The notes beneath the pieces are model-generated. The model saw nothing but the letters and a program-made list of their open reading frames with translations. It ran no database searches and was not told the origin of the DNA. From Cnuibacter physcomitrellae (lineage in GTDB: Bacteria > Actinomycetota > Actinomycetes > Actinomycetales > Microbacteriaceae), in contig NZ_BMHD01000001.1 of assembly GCF_014640535.1 (NCBI RefSeq), positions 560,214-624,213 on the forward strand: 64,000 bases of DNA. The letters run 5' to 3'. The position numbers and the translations under genes are program-made. Of the stretch, positions 1 to 11,484 are shown one piece after another. Position 1 is the stretch's first letter. Every line of letters starts with the position of its first letter.

Positions 1-1
1 C

Positions 2-217
2 CGCCGCCGGGTCGAGGACGGCCTGGCCGACGAGGTGCACCGGATGCTCGAGGACCACGTCGTCGAGGCGGCCGAGGACATCGACCTCTGCCTCATCCTG
101 GGCGCCGGCTACCCGTTCCAGATGGGTGGTCTCACGCCCTATCTCGACCGCGTGGGCGCCTCCGAGCGGGTCTTCGGCGACACCTTCCACCACCCGCCGA
201 TCCTCGGCGTGGAGTAG
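2..217 (+). CDS. 3-hydroxyacyl-CoA dehydrogenase / FadB-type fatty oxidation protein, C-terminal end (partial)
   Basis: Only the last 71 codons lie in the window; the frame is open from base 2. The visible part contains the stretch DIDLCLILGAGYPFQMGG, followed by TPYLDRVGASERVFG. This matches the C-terminal helical domain of 3-hydroxyacyl-CoA dehydrogenases, especially the multifunctional FadB alpha subunit of beta-oxidation, which oxidises L-3-hydroxyacyl-CoA with NAD+. The hydratase and NAD-binding parts would lie upstream. Family assignment rests on this motif only; a stand-alone dehydrogenase is possible. Confidence 0.75.
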   Translation, partial: RRRVEDGLADEVHRMLEDHVVEAAEDIDLCLILGAGYPFQMGGLTPYLDRVGASERVFGDTFHHPPILGVE

Positions 218-274
218 CGATCGGGAGCATCCGGACACCTGCATCTCTTCGCTGAGGAATGCTCAGCAGTGGTG

Positions 275-280
275 TATGGT
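275..280 (+). promoter_or_regulatory. -10 box of leaderless glucoamylase promoter
   Basis: TATGGT, six bases before ATG 287. It supports that start over the in-frame GTG at 269. Confidence 0.5.
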
Positions 281-286
281 GTCCGG

Positions 287-2719
287 ATGCACCGTCGCAT
301 CCTCTCCTCTGCTCTCGCCGTCGGCATCGTGGCCGCCGGCCTCGGGTTCGTCCCGATCCCGTCGGCGACCGCCGCGCCGTTGGTCCCCCTCGCGCCCGGC
401 GCCCCCGGTGTCGCCGCCACCTGGACCAGCGGCGACAAGCACGGCCTCGGCACCGCCGTCTCCGACGCGTCGAAGGTCTGGTACACGCTGGGATCCGGGA
501 CCACCACCGAGGTGTTCTATCCCACGGTCGACCGTCCTCAGGTCCAGGACCTCCAGTTCGTCGTCACCGACGGCGTCTCGCGCACCTACGTCGAGCGCGA
601 CGACTCGGTGCACGAGACCACGCTGGTCGACCCCGAGGCTCTCGAGTACCGCCAGACCGACACCGCGAAGGACGGGTCGTTCCGCATCACGAAGACGTAC
701 GTCACGAGCCCCGGCCGGCAGACGCTCCTCATCGACACGCGCTTCGAGCAGCTGAGCGGCACGACTCCGCTGCACCTCTACGTGCTCTTCAACCCGTCGA
801 CCGGGGGCGATGGCAACGCCAACCGCGGCAACACCCTGGACGGGATGCTGATCTCGCAGGGCGGACCGACATCGGCCGCGCTCGCCTCCTCGCTCGGCTT
901 CGGCGACACCACCACCGGGTACAGCGGCACGGCGAGCGATCCGTACCGCCAGCTCACCGCCGATCACCGTCTGTCGACGCTCTACGGCGGGGCCGCGACC
1001 GACGGGAACATCGTGCAGTCCGCCGAGATCACGGTCGGTCGAGACACCCGCTTCACGCTCGCCCTCGGATTCGGGTCGACGCTCAACGATGCGCAGGGTG
1101 CGGCGTCCAATGCCCTGGGCGACGGCTTCGCGGCGACCGAGTCCGCCTACGTGGCGGGATGGCGCGGGTACCTCTCGTCCCTCTCCCCCGCACCGTCGAG
1201 CGTGGCCGGCACGAGCCTGGAGACCCAATACGACGTCGCCGTGATGACGCTCCGGGCGCACGAGGACAAGACCGTTCGCGGCGCGTTCGTCGCCTCGCTC
1301 TCCGTCCCCTGGGGGCAGGCAGTGCCCGGGACGATGGCCAACCCCGGGTACCACGCCATCTGGGCCCGTGACCTCTATCAGGTCGCCACCGCCCTGCTGG
1401 CCGCGGGCGATCGTGCCGGTGCCGCCCGTGCGCTCGACTACATGCTGAACGTGCAGCAGCGCGCCGACGGCAGCATGCCGCACAACACCATGGTCGACGG
1501 AAGCGACACCGGGCTGACCGGCATCCAGCTCGACGAGGTCGCCTTCCCCGCTGTGCTGGCGTCGATGCTCGGGCGCTCCGACAGCGCCACCTGGGCGAAG
1601 CTCAAGCTCTCGGCTGACTACCTCGTGTCCCACGGGCCGTCGACGCCCCAGGAACGCTGGGAGGAGCAGGCCGGCTTCTCCCCCTCCACCATCGCCGCCG
1701 AGATCGCCGGGCTCGTCGCGTCCGCCGACATCGCCGTCAAGAACGGCGACCGGGCGTCGGCGACCCGCTACCTCGACACCGCCGACCTCTGGCGCGCCAG
1801 CCTCGAGTCGTGGACCGTGACGCACACCGGGTCGATCGGAACCCCGCATTACGAGCGCATCGACCCCATAGGCACCCCGGATGCGGGCACGACCGTCTGC
1901 GACACGAACGGCGCCGGATGCACAGACGCTCGCGACCTCGTCGACGGCGGATTCCTCGAGCTCGTGCGGTTGGGCATCCGCTCGGCCGACGACCCGACCA
2001 TCGCCGCCTCGGTCGCGGTCGTCGACGCCCAGCTTCGTGTCGACACGCCTTCGGGCGCGATGTGGCGGCGGTACAACCGTGACGGGTACGGCGAGCATGC
2101 CGACGGATCCCCCTTCAACGGCACGGCGGGCGGGATCGGCCGGCCGTGGCCCGTCCTCGCGGGCGAGCGGGGGCAGTACGAGCTCGCGAACGGCCGCGAC
2201 GCGATGCCCTACCTTCGCTCGATGGCGGCGACGGCGAACGACGCGTACATGATCCCCGAGCAGGTGTGGGACACCGCCGACACGGGCCGCTTCACCGCGG
2301 GCGAGGCCACCGACTCGGCCGCTCCCCTGGCCTGGGCGATGGCGCAGTACGTCAGACTCGCGCAGTCCATCAGCGCCGGCCGCAACGTCGACACGCCCGC
2401 TGTCGTCGCAGCCCGCTACGCGACGGGTGTCGAGGCCACCTTCCGCGCGAACGCCACGACGACCTGGGGTGAGAGCCTCTTCGTCGTGGGGAGCATCCCC
2501 GCGCTGGGCTCCTGGGACACGTCGAAGGCGATCCGGCTCTCGAGCGCGTCGTATCCGGACTGGGCCGTCGAGGTGGCCCTGCCCGCGGGTGTCTCCCTCG
2601 AGTACAAGTACATCCGGAAGTCGGCCGACGGCACCGTGACGTGGGAGTCCGGCGCCAACCGGACCATCACCCTGCCGGGCTCCGGCACCCCCGTCTACCG
2701 AGACACCTGGCGCCGCTGA
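287..2719 (+). CDS. Secreted GH15 glucoamylase (glucan 1,4-alpha-glucosidase) with C-terminal starch-binding CBM20
   Basis: An exported 810-aa enzyme expected to release glucose from alpha-glucan ends. Residues 1 to about 26 form a signal peptide (MHRRILSSALAVG, hydrophobic core, then SATAA). A beta-rich N-terminal glucodextranase-type domain follows, then the GH15 (alpha/alpha)6 barrel with YHAIWARDLYQVATAL, GSMPHNTMVDG and WEEQAGFSPST; Glu459 in the last motif is the likely general acid. The last ~95 residues (FRANATTTWGESLFVVGS, LGSWDTSKAI, EYKYIRKS) are a CBM20. No LPXTG or membrane tail is seen, so it should be released. An in-frame GTG at 269 would add six residues; the -10 box favours 287. 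Confidence 0.87.
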   Translation: MHRRILSSALAVGIVAAGLGFVPIPSATAAPLVPLAPGAPGVAATWTSGDKHGLGTAVSDASKVWYTLGSGTTTEVFYPTVDRPQVQDLQFVVTDGVSRTYVERDDSVHETTLVDPEALEYRQTDTAKDGSFRITKTYVTSPGRQTLLIDTRFEQLSGTTPLHLYVLFNPSTGGDGNANRGNTLDGMLISQGGPTSAALASSLGFGDTTTGYSGTASDPYRQLTADHRLSTLYGGAATDGNIVQSAEITVGRDTRFTLALGFGSTLNDAQGAASNALGDGFAATESAYVAGWRGYLSSLSPAPSSVAGTSLETQYDVAVMTLRAHEDKTVRGAFVASLSVPWGQAVPGTMANPGYHAIWARDLYQVATALLAAGDRAGAARALDYMLNVQQRADGSMPHNTMVDGSDTGLTGIQLDEVAFPAVLASMLGRSDSATWAKLKLSADYLVSHGPSTPQERWEEQAGFSPSTIAAEIAGLVASADIAVKNGDRASATRYLDTADLWRASLESWTVTHTGSIGTPHYERIDPIGTPDAGTTVCDTNGAGCTDARDLVDGGFLELVRLGIRSADDPTIAASVAVVDAQLRVDTPSGAMWRRYNRDGYGEHADGSPFNGTAGGIGRPWPVLAGERGQYELANGRDAMPYLRSMAATANDAYMIPEQVWDTADTGRFTAGEATDSAAPLAWAMAQYVRLAQSISAGRNVDTPAVVAARYATGVEATFRANATTTWGESLFVVGSIPALGSWDTSKAIRLSSASYPDWAVEVALPAGVSLEYKYIRKSADGTVTWESGANRTITLPGSGTPVYRDTWRR

Positions 2720-2738
2720 CGATGTCGGAGGCCGCGGG

Positions 2739-2744
2739 TAGCGT
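2739..2744 (+). promoter_or_regulatory. -10 box of leaderless promoter (DHFR-fold gene)
   Basis: TAGCGT, seven bases before ATG 2752. Confidence 0.45.
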
Positions 2745-2751
2745 CGGCTGC

Positions 2752-3288
2752 ATGACCAGCACCGTCTACTACGTGGCCTCCAGCATCGACGGGTTCATCG
2801 CCGACCGGGATGGCCGGCTCGACTGGCTCCTCGAGTTCGGCATGGAGGATTTCTCGCCCCACTACGAGGCCTTCCTCGAGAACGTGGGTGTGGTGGTCAT
2901 GGGTTCGACGACGTACGAGTTCGTGCTCGGTGAGGGCCTCGAGGCGTGGCCGTACGACGGTCGTCAGACCCGGGTGCTCACGCACCGCGACCTCCCCGTC
3001 GCCGTCGAGGGCGCCGACATCCGCTTCGAGTCCGGCGACGTGGTCGACCTCCACGCGGAGTGGGTCGAGGCCGCAGCGGGACGCGACGTCTGGATCGTGG
3101 GCGGTGGCGCCATCGCGGCCGCCCTGGCCGACGCAGGCCTGCTCGACGTCCTCGACCTCACCATCATGCCCGTCGCCCTCGGCGAGGGAGCACCGCTCCT
3201 TCCCCTGGCGGGCACGCGAGCCCTCGAGGTCCAGGCGACCACGACATACCCCAGCGGCGCTGTGGGCGTCACCTCCCGGCTCACCTGA
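2752..3288 (+). CDS. Dihydrofolate-reductase-fold protein (RibD C-terminal family)
   Basis: A 178-aa single-domain protein of the RibD-C/YwjB family. The N-terminus STVYYVASSIDGFIADRDG is the typical first strand and loop. VVVMGSTTYEFVL and DVWIVGGGAIAAALADAGLLD are the glycine-rich NADPH-side motifs, and LDLTIMPVALGEGAPL lies near the end. These proteins are usually annotated as putative NADPH-dependent reductases; substrate unknown, and this one lacks the deaminase half of RibD. An upstream in-frame ATG (2722) is less likely because 2752 has a well-placed -10 box. It stands alone, convergent with dxs. Confidence 0.8.
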   Translation: MTSTVYYVASSIDGFIADRDGRLDWLLEFGMEDFSPHYEAFLENVGVVVMGSTTYEFVLGEGLEAWPYDGRQTRVLTHRDLPVAVEGADIRFESGDVVDLHAEWVEAAAGRDVWIVGGGAIAAALADAGLLDVLDLTIMPVALGEGAPLLPLAGTRALEVQATTTYPSGAVGVTSRLT

Positions 3289-3318
3289 TCGCCGCTCTGC
3301 CCGGCGAGGGCGGGGAGG

Positions 3319-5256
3319 TCAGTGCAGGCGCAGCTCGGCGGTGTCGGCCGGGCTCACCGGCCGCGCGACCGGGATCTTGTTGCCGCTCACCTGGGCGACG
3401 ATGTCCTCGGTGATCTGATCGGCCGTGAGACCCACGTGGGCGAGGATCTCCTCCCTGGAGGCGTGCTCGAGGAACTCGTCGGGCAGCCCCAGCTCGTCGA
3501 CCGCCGTGTCGACACCGGCTGCCCGGAGGTCCTGCCTGATGCGGGTGCCGATGCCACCCACCCGCACGCCGTCCTCGATCGAGACCACGATCCGGTGCGC
3601 GTCGGCGAGCTCGATCACCGAGAACGGCACGGGGACGACCCAGCGCGGGTCGATCACGGTCGCACCGATGCCGTGCTCCTCGAGCCGCTCGGCGACCTCG
3701 AGGGCGAGCCCGGCCATCGAGCCGACCGCGACCAGGAGCACGTCGTGGCGCTCACTCTCGAACAGCACGTCGACGCCGTCACGGAGCCGTCGCAGAGCCG
3801 GGAGGGCGGGGCTGACCTCGCCCTTCGGGAACCGCACGACGGTGGGCGCATCCGAGACGCGGACCGCCTCGTCGAACTCCTCGCGGAGCCGCTCGGCGTC
3901 GCGCGGTGCGGCGATCCGGATGCGGGGCACCACCTGCAGGATCGCGAGGTCCCACATGCCGTGGTGGCTCGGCCCGTCCGGTCCGGTCACGCCGGAGCGG
4001 TCGAGCACGAACGTGACGCCCGCGTGATGGAGGCCGACGTCCATCAGGACCTGATCGAAGGCGCGGTTCATGAACGTCGCGTACAGCGCGACGACCGGGT
4101 GCATGCCGCCGAAGGCGAGGCCCGCCGCGGAGGCGACGGCGTGCTGCTCGGCGATGCCCACGTCGAGCACACGGGTGGGGAACCGCTCGGCCATCTTGTG
4201 CAGCCCGGTCGGGCGCAGCATGGCGGCGGTGATCGCCACGAGCGAGGGGTCGCGCTCGGCCTGGGCGACGAGCTCGTCGGCGAAGACGCCCGTCCATGAG
4301 GGGGCGCCCGACGGACCCGACACGGGCTCGCCGGTCTCGGGGTCGATCTTGCCGACCGCGTGGAACCGGTCGGCCGCGTCGGTGAGGGCCGGCTCGTAGC
4401 CGCGGCCCTTCTGGGTGATCGCGTGCACGATCACCGGGGCGGCGTACTCCTTCGCCTGATGGAGTGCCTCCTCGACCGCGTGCTGGTCGTGCCCGTCGAT
4501 GGGTCCGATGTACTTGATGTCGAGGTTGGAGTAGAGCGCGTCGTTGTTGCTGAACCGGCTGAGGAAGCCGTGCGTGCCGCCGCGGATGCCGCGGTAGAAG
4601 GCGCGGCCGGGCGCGCCGAAGCGATCGAAGAGACGTCGGCTCGTGTGGTAGAGCTCTCGGTACCCGCGCTTCGTCCGCACGCCGTTCAGGTAGCGCGCGA
4701 TCCCGCCGATGGTCGGAGCGTACGACCGGCCGTTGTCGTTGACGATGATGACCAGGTTGCGGGTGTTGTCGTCGCTGATGTTGTTCAGCGCCTCCCACGT
4801 CATGCCGCCGGTGAGGGCGCCGTCGCCGACAACGGCCACGACGTGACGGTCGCTCTGCCCGGTCATCTCGAACGCGCGGGAGATGCCGTCCGCCCACGAC
4901 AGCGAACTGGACGCGTGCGAAGACTCCACGACGTCGTGGTCGCTCTCGGAGCGCTGCGGGTAGCCGGCCAGTCCGCCGCTCTGGCGCAGTCGCGAGAAGT
5001 CCTGGCGCCCCGTGAGGAGCTTGTGCACGTAGGACTGGTGACCGGTGTCGAAGACGATCGCGTCGCGCGGGGAGTCGAAGACCCGGTGGATGCCGAGCGT
5101 GAGTTCGACCACACCCAGGTTCGGGCCGAGGTGACCACCCGTCTTCGAGACCTCGGTGACGAGGAAGGTGCGGATCTCCCGCGCCAGCTGCTCGAGCTCT
5201 TCGGGTCGCAGCGAATCGAGGTCGCGCGGACCGGAGATGTTCTCGAGCAGACTCAT
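3319..5256 (-). CDS. dxs: 1-deoxy-D-xylulose-5-phosphate synthase
   Basis: First enzyme of the MEP isoprenoid pathway: condenses pyruvate and glyceraldehyde-3-phosphate to DXP with thiamine diphosphate. The 645-aa length is normal. Visible motifs are HLGPNLGVVELTLGIH, FDTGHQSYVHKLLTGR, the ThDP/Mg site GDGALTGGMTWEALNN, PIDGHD, and in the pyrimidine domain DVGIAEQHAVASAAGLA and DRSGVTGPDGPSHHG. The start at 5256 (MSLLENISGPRDL) follows a GGAAGG ribosome-binding site; the frame is open further upstream but without family similarity. It follows acnA in the same direction across a strong hairpin, so it is probably transcribed separately. Confidence 0.96.
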   Translation of the reverse strand: MSLLENISGPRDLDSLRPEELEQLAREIRTFLVTEVSKTGGHLGPNLGVVELTLGIHRVFDSPRDAIVFDTGHQSYVHKLLTGRQDFSRLRQSGGLAGYPQRSESDHDVVESSHASSSLSWADGISRAFEMTGQSDRHVVAVVGDGALTGGMTWEALNNISDDNTRNLVIIVNDNGRSYAPTIGGIARYLNGVRTKRGYRELYHTSRRLFDRFGAPGRAFYRGIRGGTHGFLSRFSNNDALYSNLDIKYIGPIDGHDQHAVEEALHQAKEYAAPVIVHAITQKGRGYEPALTDAADRFHAVGKIDPETGEPVSGPSGAPSWTGVFADELVAQAERDPSLVAITAAMLRPTGLHKMAERFPTRVLDVGIAEQHAVASAAGLAFGGMHPVVALYATFMNRAFDQVLMDVGLHHAGVTFVLDRSGVTGPDGPSHHGMWDLAILQVVPRIRIAAPRDAERLREEFDEAVRVSDAPTVVRFPKGEVSPALPALRRLRDGVDVLFESERHDVLLVAVGSMAGLALEVAERLEEHGIGATVIDPRWVVPVPFSVIELADAHRIVVSIEDGVRVGGIGTRIRQDLRAAGVDTAVDELGLPDEFLEHASREEILAHVGLTADQITEDIVAQVSGNKIPVARPVSPADTAELRLH

Positions 5257-5320
5257 GCTCCACCTTCCCATCGTTCGGCCGTCGGGCCGGCCGTCGTCAC
5301 ACTCTACGCCCGACGAACAG

Positions 5321-5357
5321 ACGATCGGCGGGACGCGAAGCGCGTCCCGCCGATCGT
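5321..5357. terminator. 17-bp perfect hairpin between acnA and dxs
   Basis: Stem 5321-5337 pairs with 5341-5357 without mismatch around a 3-nt loop (AAG). No U tract follows. It lies just past the acnA stop on the minus strand, so it probably terminates acnA. Confidence 0.75.
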
Positions 5358-5389
5358 GATCCGATCGCCGCCTGGCGATCAGCTGGTGC

Positions 5390-8233
<2,844 letters not shown>

Positions 8234-8340
8234 GCGCTACCTCGCCTTCGCTAGTACGTCAATTCTTTCGCTGTGTGCGAGGGGTGGCTAGCAAGGCGGG
8301 CCTTACCGCGGGCCAGCGAGGCATCTCTCGCACCGAGGTC

Positions 8341-8366
8341 GATTTATCTCGACGTCAAGATAAATC
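8341..8366. promoter_or_regulatory. 26-bp near-perfect palindrome upstream of acnA (possible TamR-type operator)
   Basis: Half-sites 8341-8353 and 8354-8366 match at 12 of 13 positions; the AT-rich core reads TTATCTCGAC then GTCAAGATAA. It lies 108 bp upstream of the acnA start in the gap after the P-type ATPase gene. Its length, symmetry and AT-richness against GC-rich surroundings fit a dimeric winged-helix regulator. From memory it resembles the sites of TamR, a MarR-family regulator of aconitase genes in Streptomyces; the regulator here is not in the window. Confidence 0.6.
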
Positions 8367-8393
8367 ATACCACCGCGCGGATGGCCGGCCCGT

Positions 8394-10754
8394 TCACTCG
8401 CGGTCGAACACGAGGCCCCGCCGTCGAGCGACGCGGTACCAGGCCTCGATGGCCGCGGCTCCCGCGCATCCGATGCCGGCCGCGACGAGCAGAGGGAGGG
8501 GCTGCGGCACCACGAGGACGAAGAAGTCACGCCCGAGCGGCACGGCGAAGGCGAGCGCGAAGACGATCGCCACCCCGACGACCAGGCCGAGGCGCCACCG
8601 CGTCAGTGGTCGCGCGAGCACGCAGAGCACCCAGAGCGAGGGCAGGAAGAGCGCGATCGTGGTGGCGCTCCTGGCCTCGTCGAGCGGTACGACGCCGGAC
8701 AGCAGCGCGTACACCGACACGCAGGACGCCGCGGCGAGGAGCCCCGCCGGGACCGAGAAGCCCAGGATGCGCCGGAGCACTCCCGGGACGTAGCGGCGGC
8801 GGTTCGGGGCCAGGGCGAGGAAGAACGACGGGATGCCGATGGCCAGGGTGGACACCAGGGTCATCTGTCGGGGCAGGAACGGGAAGCGCCAGAGCAGGAA
8901 CGCGCTGACGAGCGCGAGCACGATGCCGTAGACGGTCTTGGTGATGAAGAGGTTGGAGACCCGCTCGACGTTCGCGGTGACCCGCCGAGCGTAGGAGAGC
9001 ACGGTCGGCAGCCGCTCGAAGCGGCTGTCGAGGAGGACGATGCGCGACACGGCCCTGGTGGCGGGTGTGGCGTTGCCCATCGCGATGCCGAGGTCCGACT
9101 CCTTCACCGCCATCGCGTCGTTCACCCCGTCGCCGGTCATCGCCACGGTCCGGCCGTCCGCCTGCAGCGCGTGGACGATGTCGCGCTTGCGCTCCGGGCC
9201 GACGCGGCCGAACACGTCGGTCCGCGCCAGGGCCGGGACCACCTCGTCGTCGTCCAGCGCGGAGGCGTCGACGGCGTCGCCGCGGATGCCGAGCTCGCCG
9301 GCGATCGAGCCCACGGTGACGGGGTTGTCGCCGGAGATGACGATGGTCCGCACCTCCTGGTCGGAGAAGTACCCCAGGGTGTCGGCCGCGTCGGAGCGCA
9401 CGCTCTCGCGGAAGACCGCGATCGCGACCGGACGCGCGCCCGCGATGCCCTCGGCGTGGTCGGCTGCGCGTCCGTCGCCGAGCGCCAGCGCGAGCGTGCG
9501 GCGCCCCGTGGCGGCGATCTCCATGGCCTTCGCCAGCGACTCGGAGCCCGGAGGCAGCAGGCGCTCCGGTGCGCCGAGCAACCACGTCGCGGCGGCGTCG
9601 CCCACTCCGAAGGTCAGCGCGCTGTAGCCGCGCCGGGAGCTGAAGGGCAGGCGGTCGGACACGGGGATGGCCGGTTCGACGTAGTGCGGTCGCAGCGCGA
9701 GCGCCGTCTGGTTGGCGGCCACGTCGTGGGCGATGAGCCCGAGGACCGCGTCGATCCGCGACTCGGGCATCCGATCGTCGAGCGTGACCAGGCGCTCGAA
9801 GCCGATCTCACCCGTCGTGAGCGTGCCGGTCTTGTCGAGGCAGAGCACGTCCACCCGCGCCAGCACCTCGACGGCCGCCAGCTCCTGTACCAGCACCCGC
9901 TGCCGGGCGAGCTGGATGACGGCCACGCCGAAGGCGAGGCTGGTGAGCAGGACGAGGCCCTCCGGGATCATGCCGACCACGCTCGCCACGGCATCGAGCG
10001 CGGCCTGACGCCATGCCGCGGGCTCGACGGAGCCGAGGTCGTCGAGGCCGCCGCCGTACGTGAGCACGCGTCCTCCGAGCACGATGAGGATGACGGGGAC
10101 CAGGAGCCAGGTCAGGTAGACGAGGATGCGGTTGGTCGCCGCTCGGAGCTCGGAGTGCACCAGGGTGCGCCGGCGGATGCGCTCGGTGAGCCGATTCGCG
10201 TAGGCGTCGGCCCCCACCGCGACGACCTCCGCCTCGGAGGTCCCGGACACGACGTACGAGCCCGAGAGCAGGGCATCCCCGGTCGTCTTCGCCACGGGCT
10301 CCGACTCCCCCGTGAGCATCGACTCGTCGAGCAGGAGATCGGTCGAGGCGGTGACCGTCGCATCCGCCTGCACCTGATCGCCGGGCCTGAGCAGCACGGT
10401 CTCGCCGAGCACGATCTGCGCCGGAGGGATCGAGACCTCCGCGCCGTCGCGGCGGACGAGCACGTCGGCCTCCGCCAGGAGGGCGAGGCGGTCGAGGCTG
10501 CGCTTGGCGCGGAGCTCCTGGACTATCCCGATCGCCGAGTTGACCACGACGATGCCGTAGAAGAGGCCATCGGCGAGGTCGCCGAGCAGCAGCACCGCGA
10601 GGAAGCAGACGGTCAGGATGCCGTTGAAGAACGTCAGCACGTTCTCGCGGAGGATCGAGCCGACCGTCCGCGACGTGCGGATCGTGGAGACGTTGACCTG
10701 CCCCGCGGCGATGCGGTCGGCGACCTCCGCGCCGGTCAGGCCCCGCGCCGACAT
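8394..10754 (-). CDS. ctpE: P-type cation-transporting ATPase, CtpE-like
   Basis: Membrane pump of 786 aa. Phosphorylation motif DKTGTLTTGE, actuator loop LLDESMLTGESEPVAK, hinge AMTGDGVNDAMAVKESDLGIAMG, and transmembrane stretch SVVGMIPEGLVLLTSLAF. The N-terminus (GLTGAEVADRIAAGQVN) and overall size match actinobacterial CtpE, implicated in Ca2+ uptake in mycobacteria; ion specificity cannot be read directly. There is no heavy-metal CxxC domain and no CPx motif. It directly abuts the DUF3159 gene (stop TAG followed at once by ATG), so translation is probably coupled. The order dut-DUF3710-DUF3159-ATPase on the minus strand looks like one operon. Confidence 0.85.
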   Translation of the reverse strand: MSARGLTGAEVADRIAAGQVNVSTIRTSRTVGSILRENVLTFFNGILTVCFLAVLLLGDLADGLFYGIVVVNSAIGIVQELRAKRSLDRLALLAEADVLVRRDGAEVSIPPAQIVLGETVLLRPGDQVQADATVTASTDLLLDESMLTGESEPVAKTTGDALLSGSYVVSGTSEAEVVAVGADAYANRLTERIRRRTLVHSELRAATNRILVYLTWLLVPVILIVLGGRVLTYGGGLDDLGSVEPAAWRQAALDAVASVVGMIPEGLVLLTSLAFGVAVIQLARQRVLVQELAAVEVLARVDVLCLDKTGTLTTGEIGFERLVTLDDRMPESRIDAVLGLIAHDVAANQTALALRPHYVEPAIPVSDRLPFSSRRGYSALTFGVGDAAATWLLGAPERLLPPGSESLAKAMEIAATGRRTLALALGDGRAADHAEGIAGARPVAIAVFRESVRSDAADTLGYFSDQEVRTIVISGDNPVTVGSIAGELGIRGDAVDASALDDDEVVPALARTDVFGRVGPERKRDIVHALQADGRTVAMTGDGVNDAMAVKESDLGIAMGNATPATRAVSRIVLLDSRFERLPTVLSYARRVTANVERVSNLFITKTVYGIVLALVSAFLLWRFPFLPRQMTLVSTLAIGIPSFFLALAPNRRRYVPGVLRRILGFSVPAGLLAAASCVSVYALLSGVVPLDEARSATTIALFLPSLWVLCVLARPLTRWRLGLVVGVAIVFALAFAVPLGRDFFVLVVPQPLPLLVAAGIGCAGAAAIEAWYRVARRRGLVFDRE

Positions 10755-11483
10755 CTACCGGGCGACGTCGTCCGCGACCGGCTGGTCGCGGTTCCGCGCG
10801 AAGGCGGTGCGCACGAGGAGCCAGGTCACCCAGAGCATCGCGGCGTAGAACGGCACGCCCAGGACCAGCTTCGCGCCTGCGAGCAGCTCGGTCTGGGCCG
10901 TGAGGTAGAGCGGGACCTCGACGGCCAGACGCACCACGAACAGACCCACCCAGCACCACGTGGCGATCAGGACCACTCGGGACTTCGCCGGGTCGGCCCG
11001 CCAACCGCTGTCGCCGGTCAGCAGGCCCACGATGACCCCGATGAAGGGCCTCCGCACCACGAGCGAGACGAGGAGGACCAGGAGGCACACGATGTTGATG
11101 CCGATGCCCAGGACGAAGTTGTCCTCGGCGCGACCCGTGAAGAGGGCGAGCCCGGCCGAGATGCCCACCCCGAGCAAGCCCGCGATGGCCGGCATGACCG
11201 GGCTGCGGGTGACGAGCCGGACGAGCACGAACACCACCGACAGGGCGACCGGCGCGAGCACCGACAGCACGAGGTCCTTCGTGATCGCGTAGATCACGAG
11301 GAAGCCGAATCCCGGGAGGATCGACTCGATCAGGCCGCGGACACCGCCCATGGCGGCGAGCAGCGACGAGGCGGTCGGGGTCTCCCCCGGCGCCACCTTC
11401 GCCAGACCCGACCGTCTGGCGGCCTGGGCGAAGGCGTCGGACAGGGTGGGGCCCTCCGGCTCCGGCGTGCGGTCGTCGCTCAT
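10755..11483 (-). CDS. DUF3159 family integral membrane protein
   Basis: A 242-aa actinobacterial membrane protein of unknown function. After a polar N-terminus of about 45 residues there are six hydrophobic segments, for example LIESILPGFGFLVIYAIT, LVLSVLAPVALSVVFVLV and VLIATWCWVGLFVVRLAVEV. Its start (ATG 11483) lies one base after the DUF3710 stop (TGA C ATG) and its own stop touches the ATPase ATG. The tight packing suggests joint expression; a role with the pump is only a guess. Confidence 0.82.
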   Translation of the reverse strand: MSDDRTPEPEGPTLSDAFAQAARRSGLAKVAPGETPTASSLLAAMGGVRGLIESILPGFGFLVIYAITKDLVLSVLAPVALSVVFVLVRLVTRSPVMPAIAGLLGVGISAGLALFTGRAEDNFVLGIGINIVCLLVLLVSLVVRRPFIGVIVGLLTGDSGWRADPAKSRVVLIATWCWVGLFVVRLAVEVPLYLTAQTELLAGAKLVLGVPFYAAMLWVTWLLVRTAFARNRDQPVADDVAR

Positions 11484-11484
11484 G

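Noticed and set aside
263-2098. Long open frame antisense to the glucoamylase gene, and many similar antisense frames across the window
   Set aside because: High GC content leaves antisense frames open; the translations are Arg/Ala/Gly-rich without domains, and each is mirrored by a clear gene.
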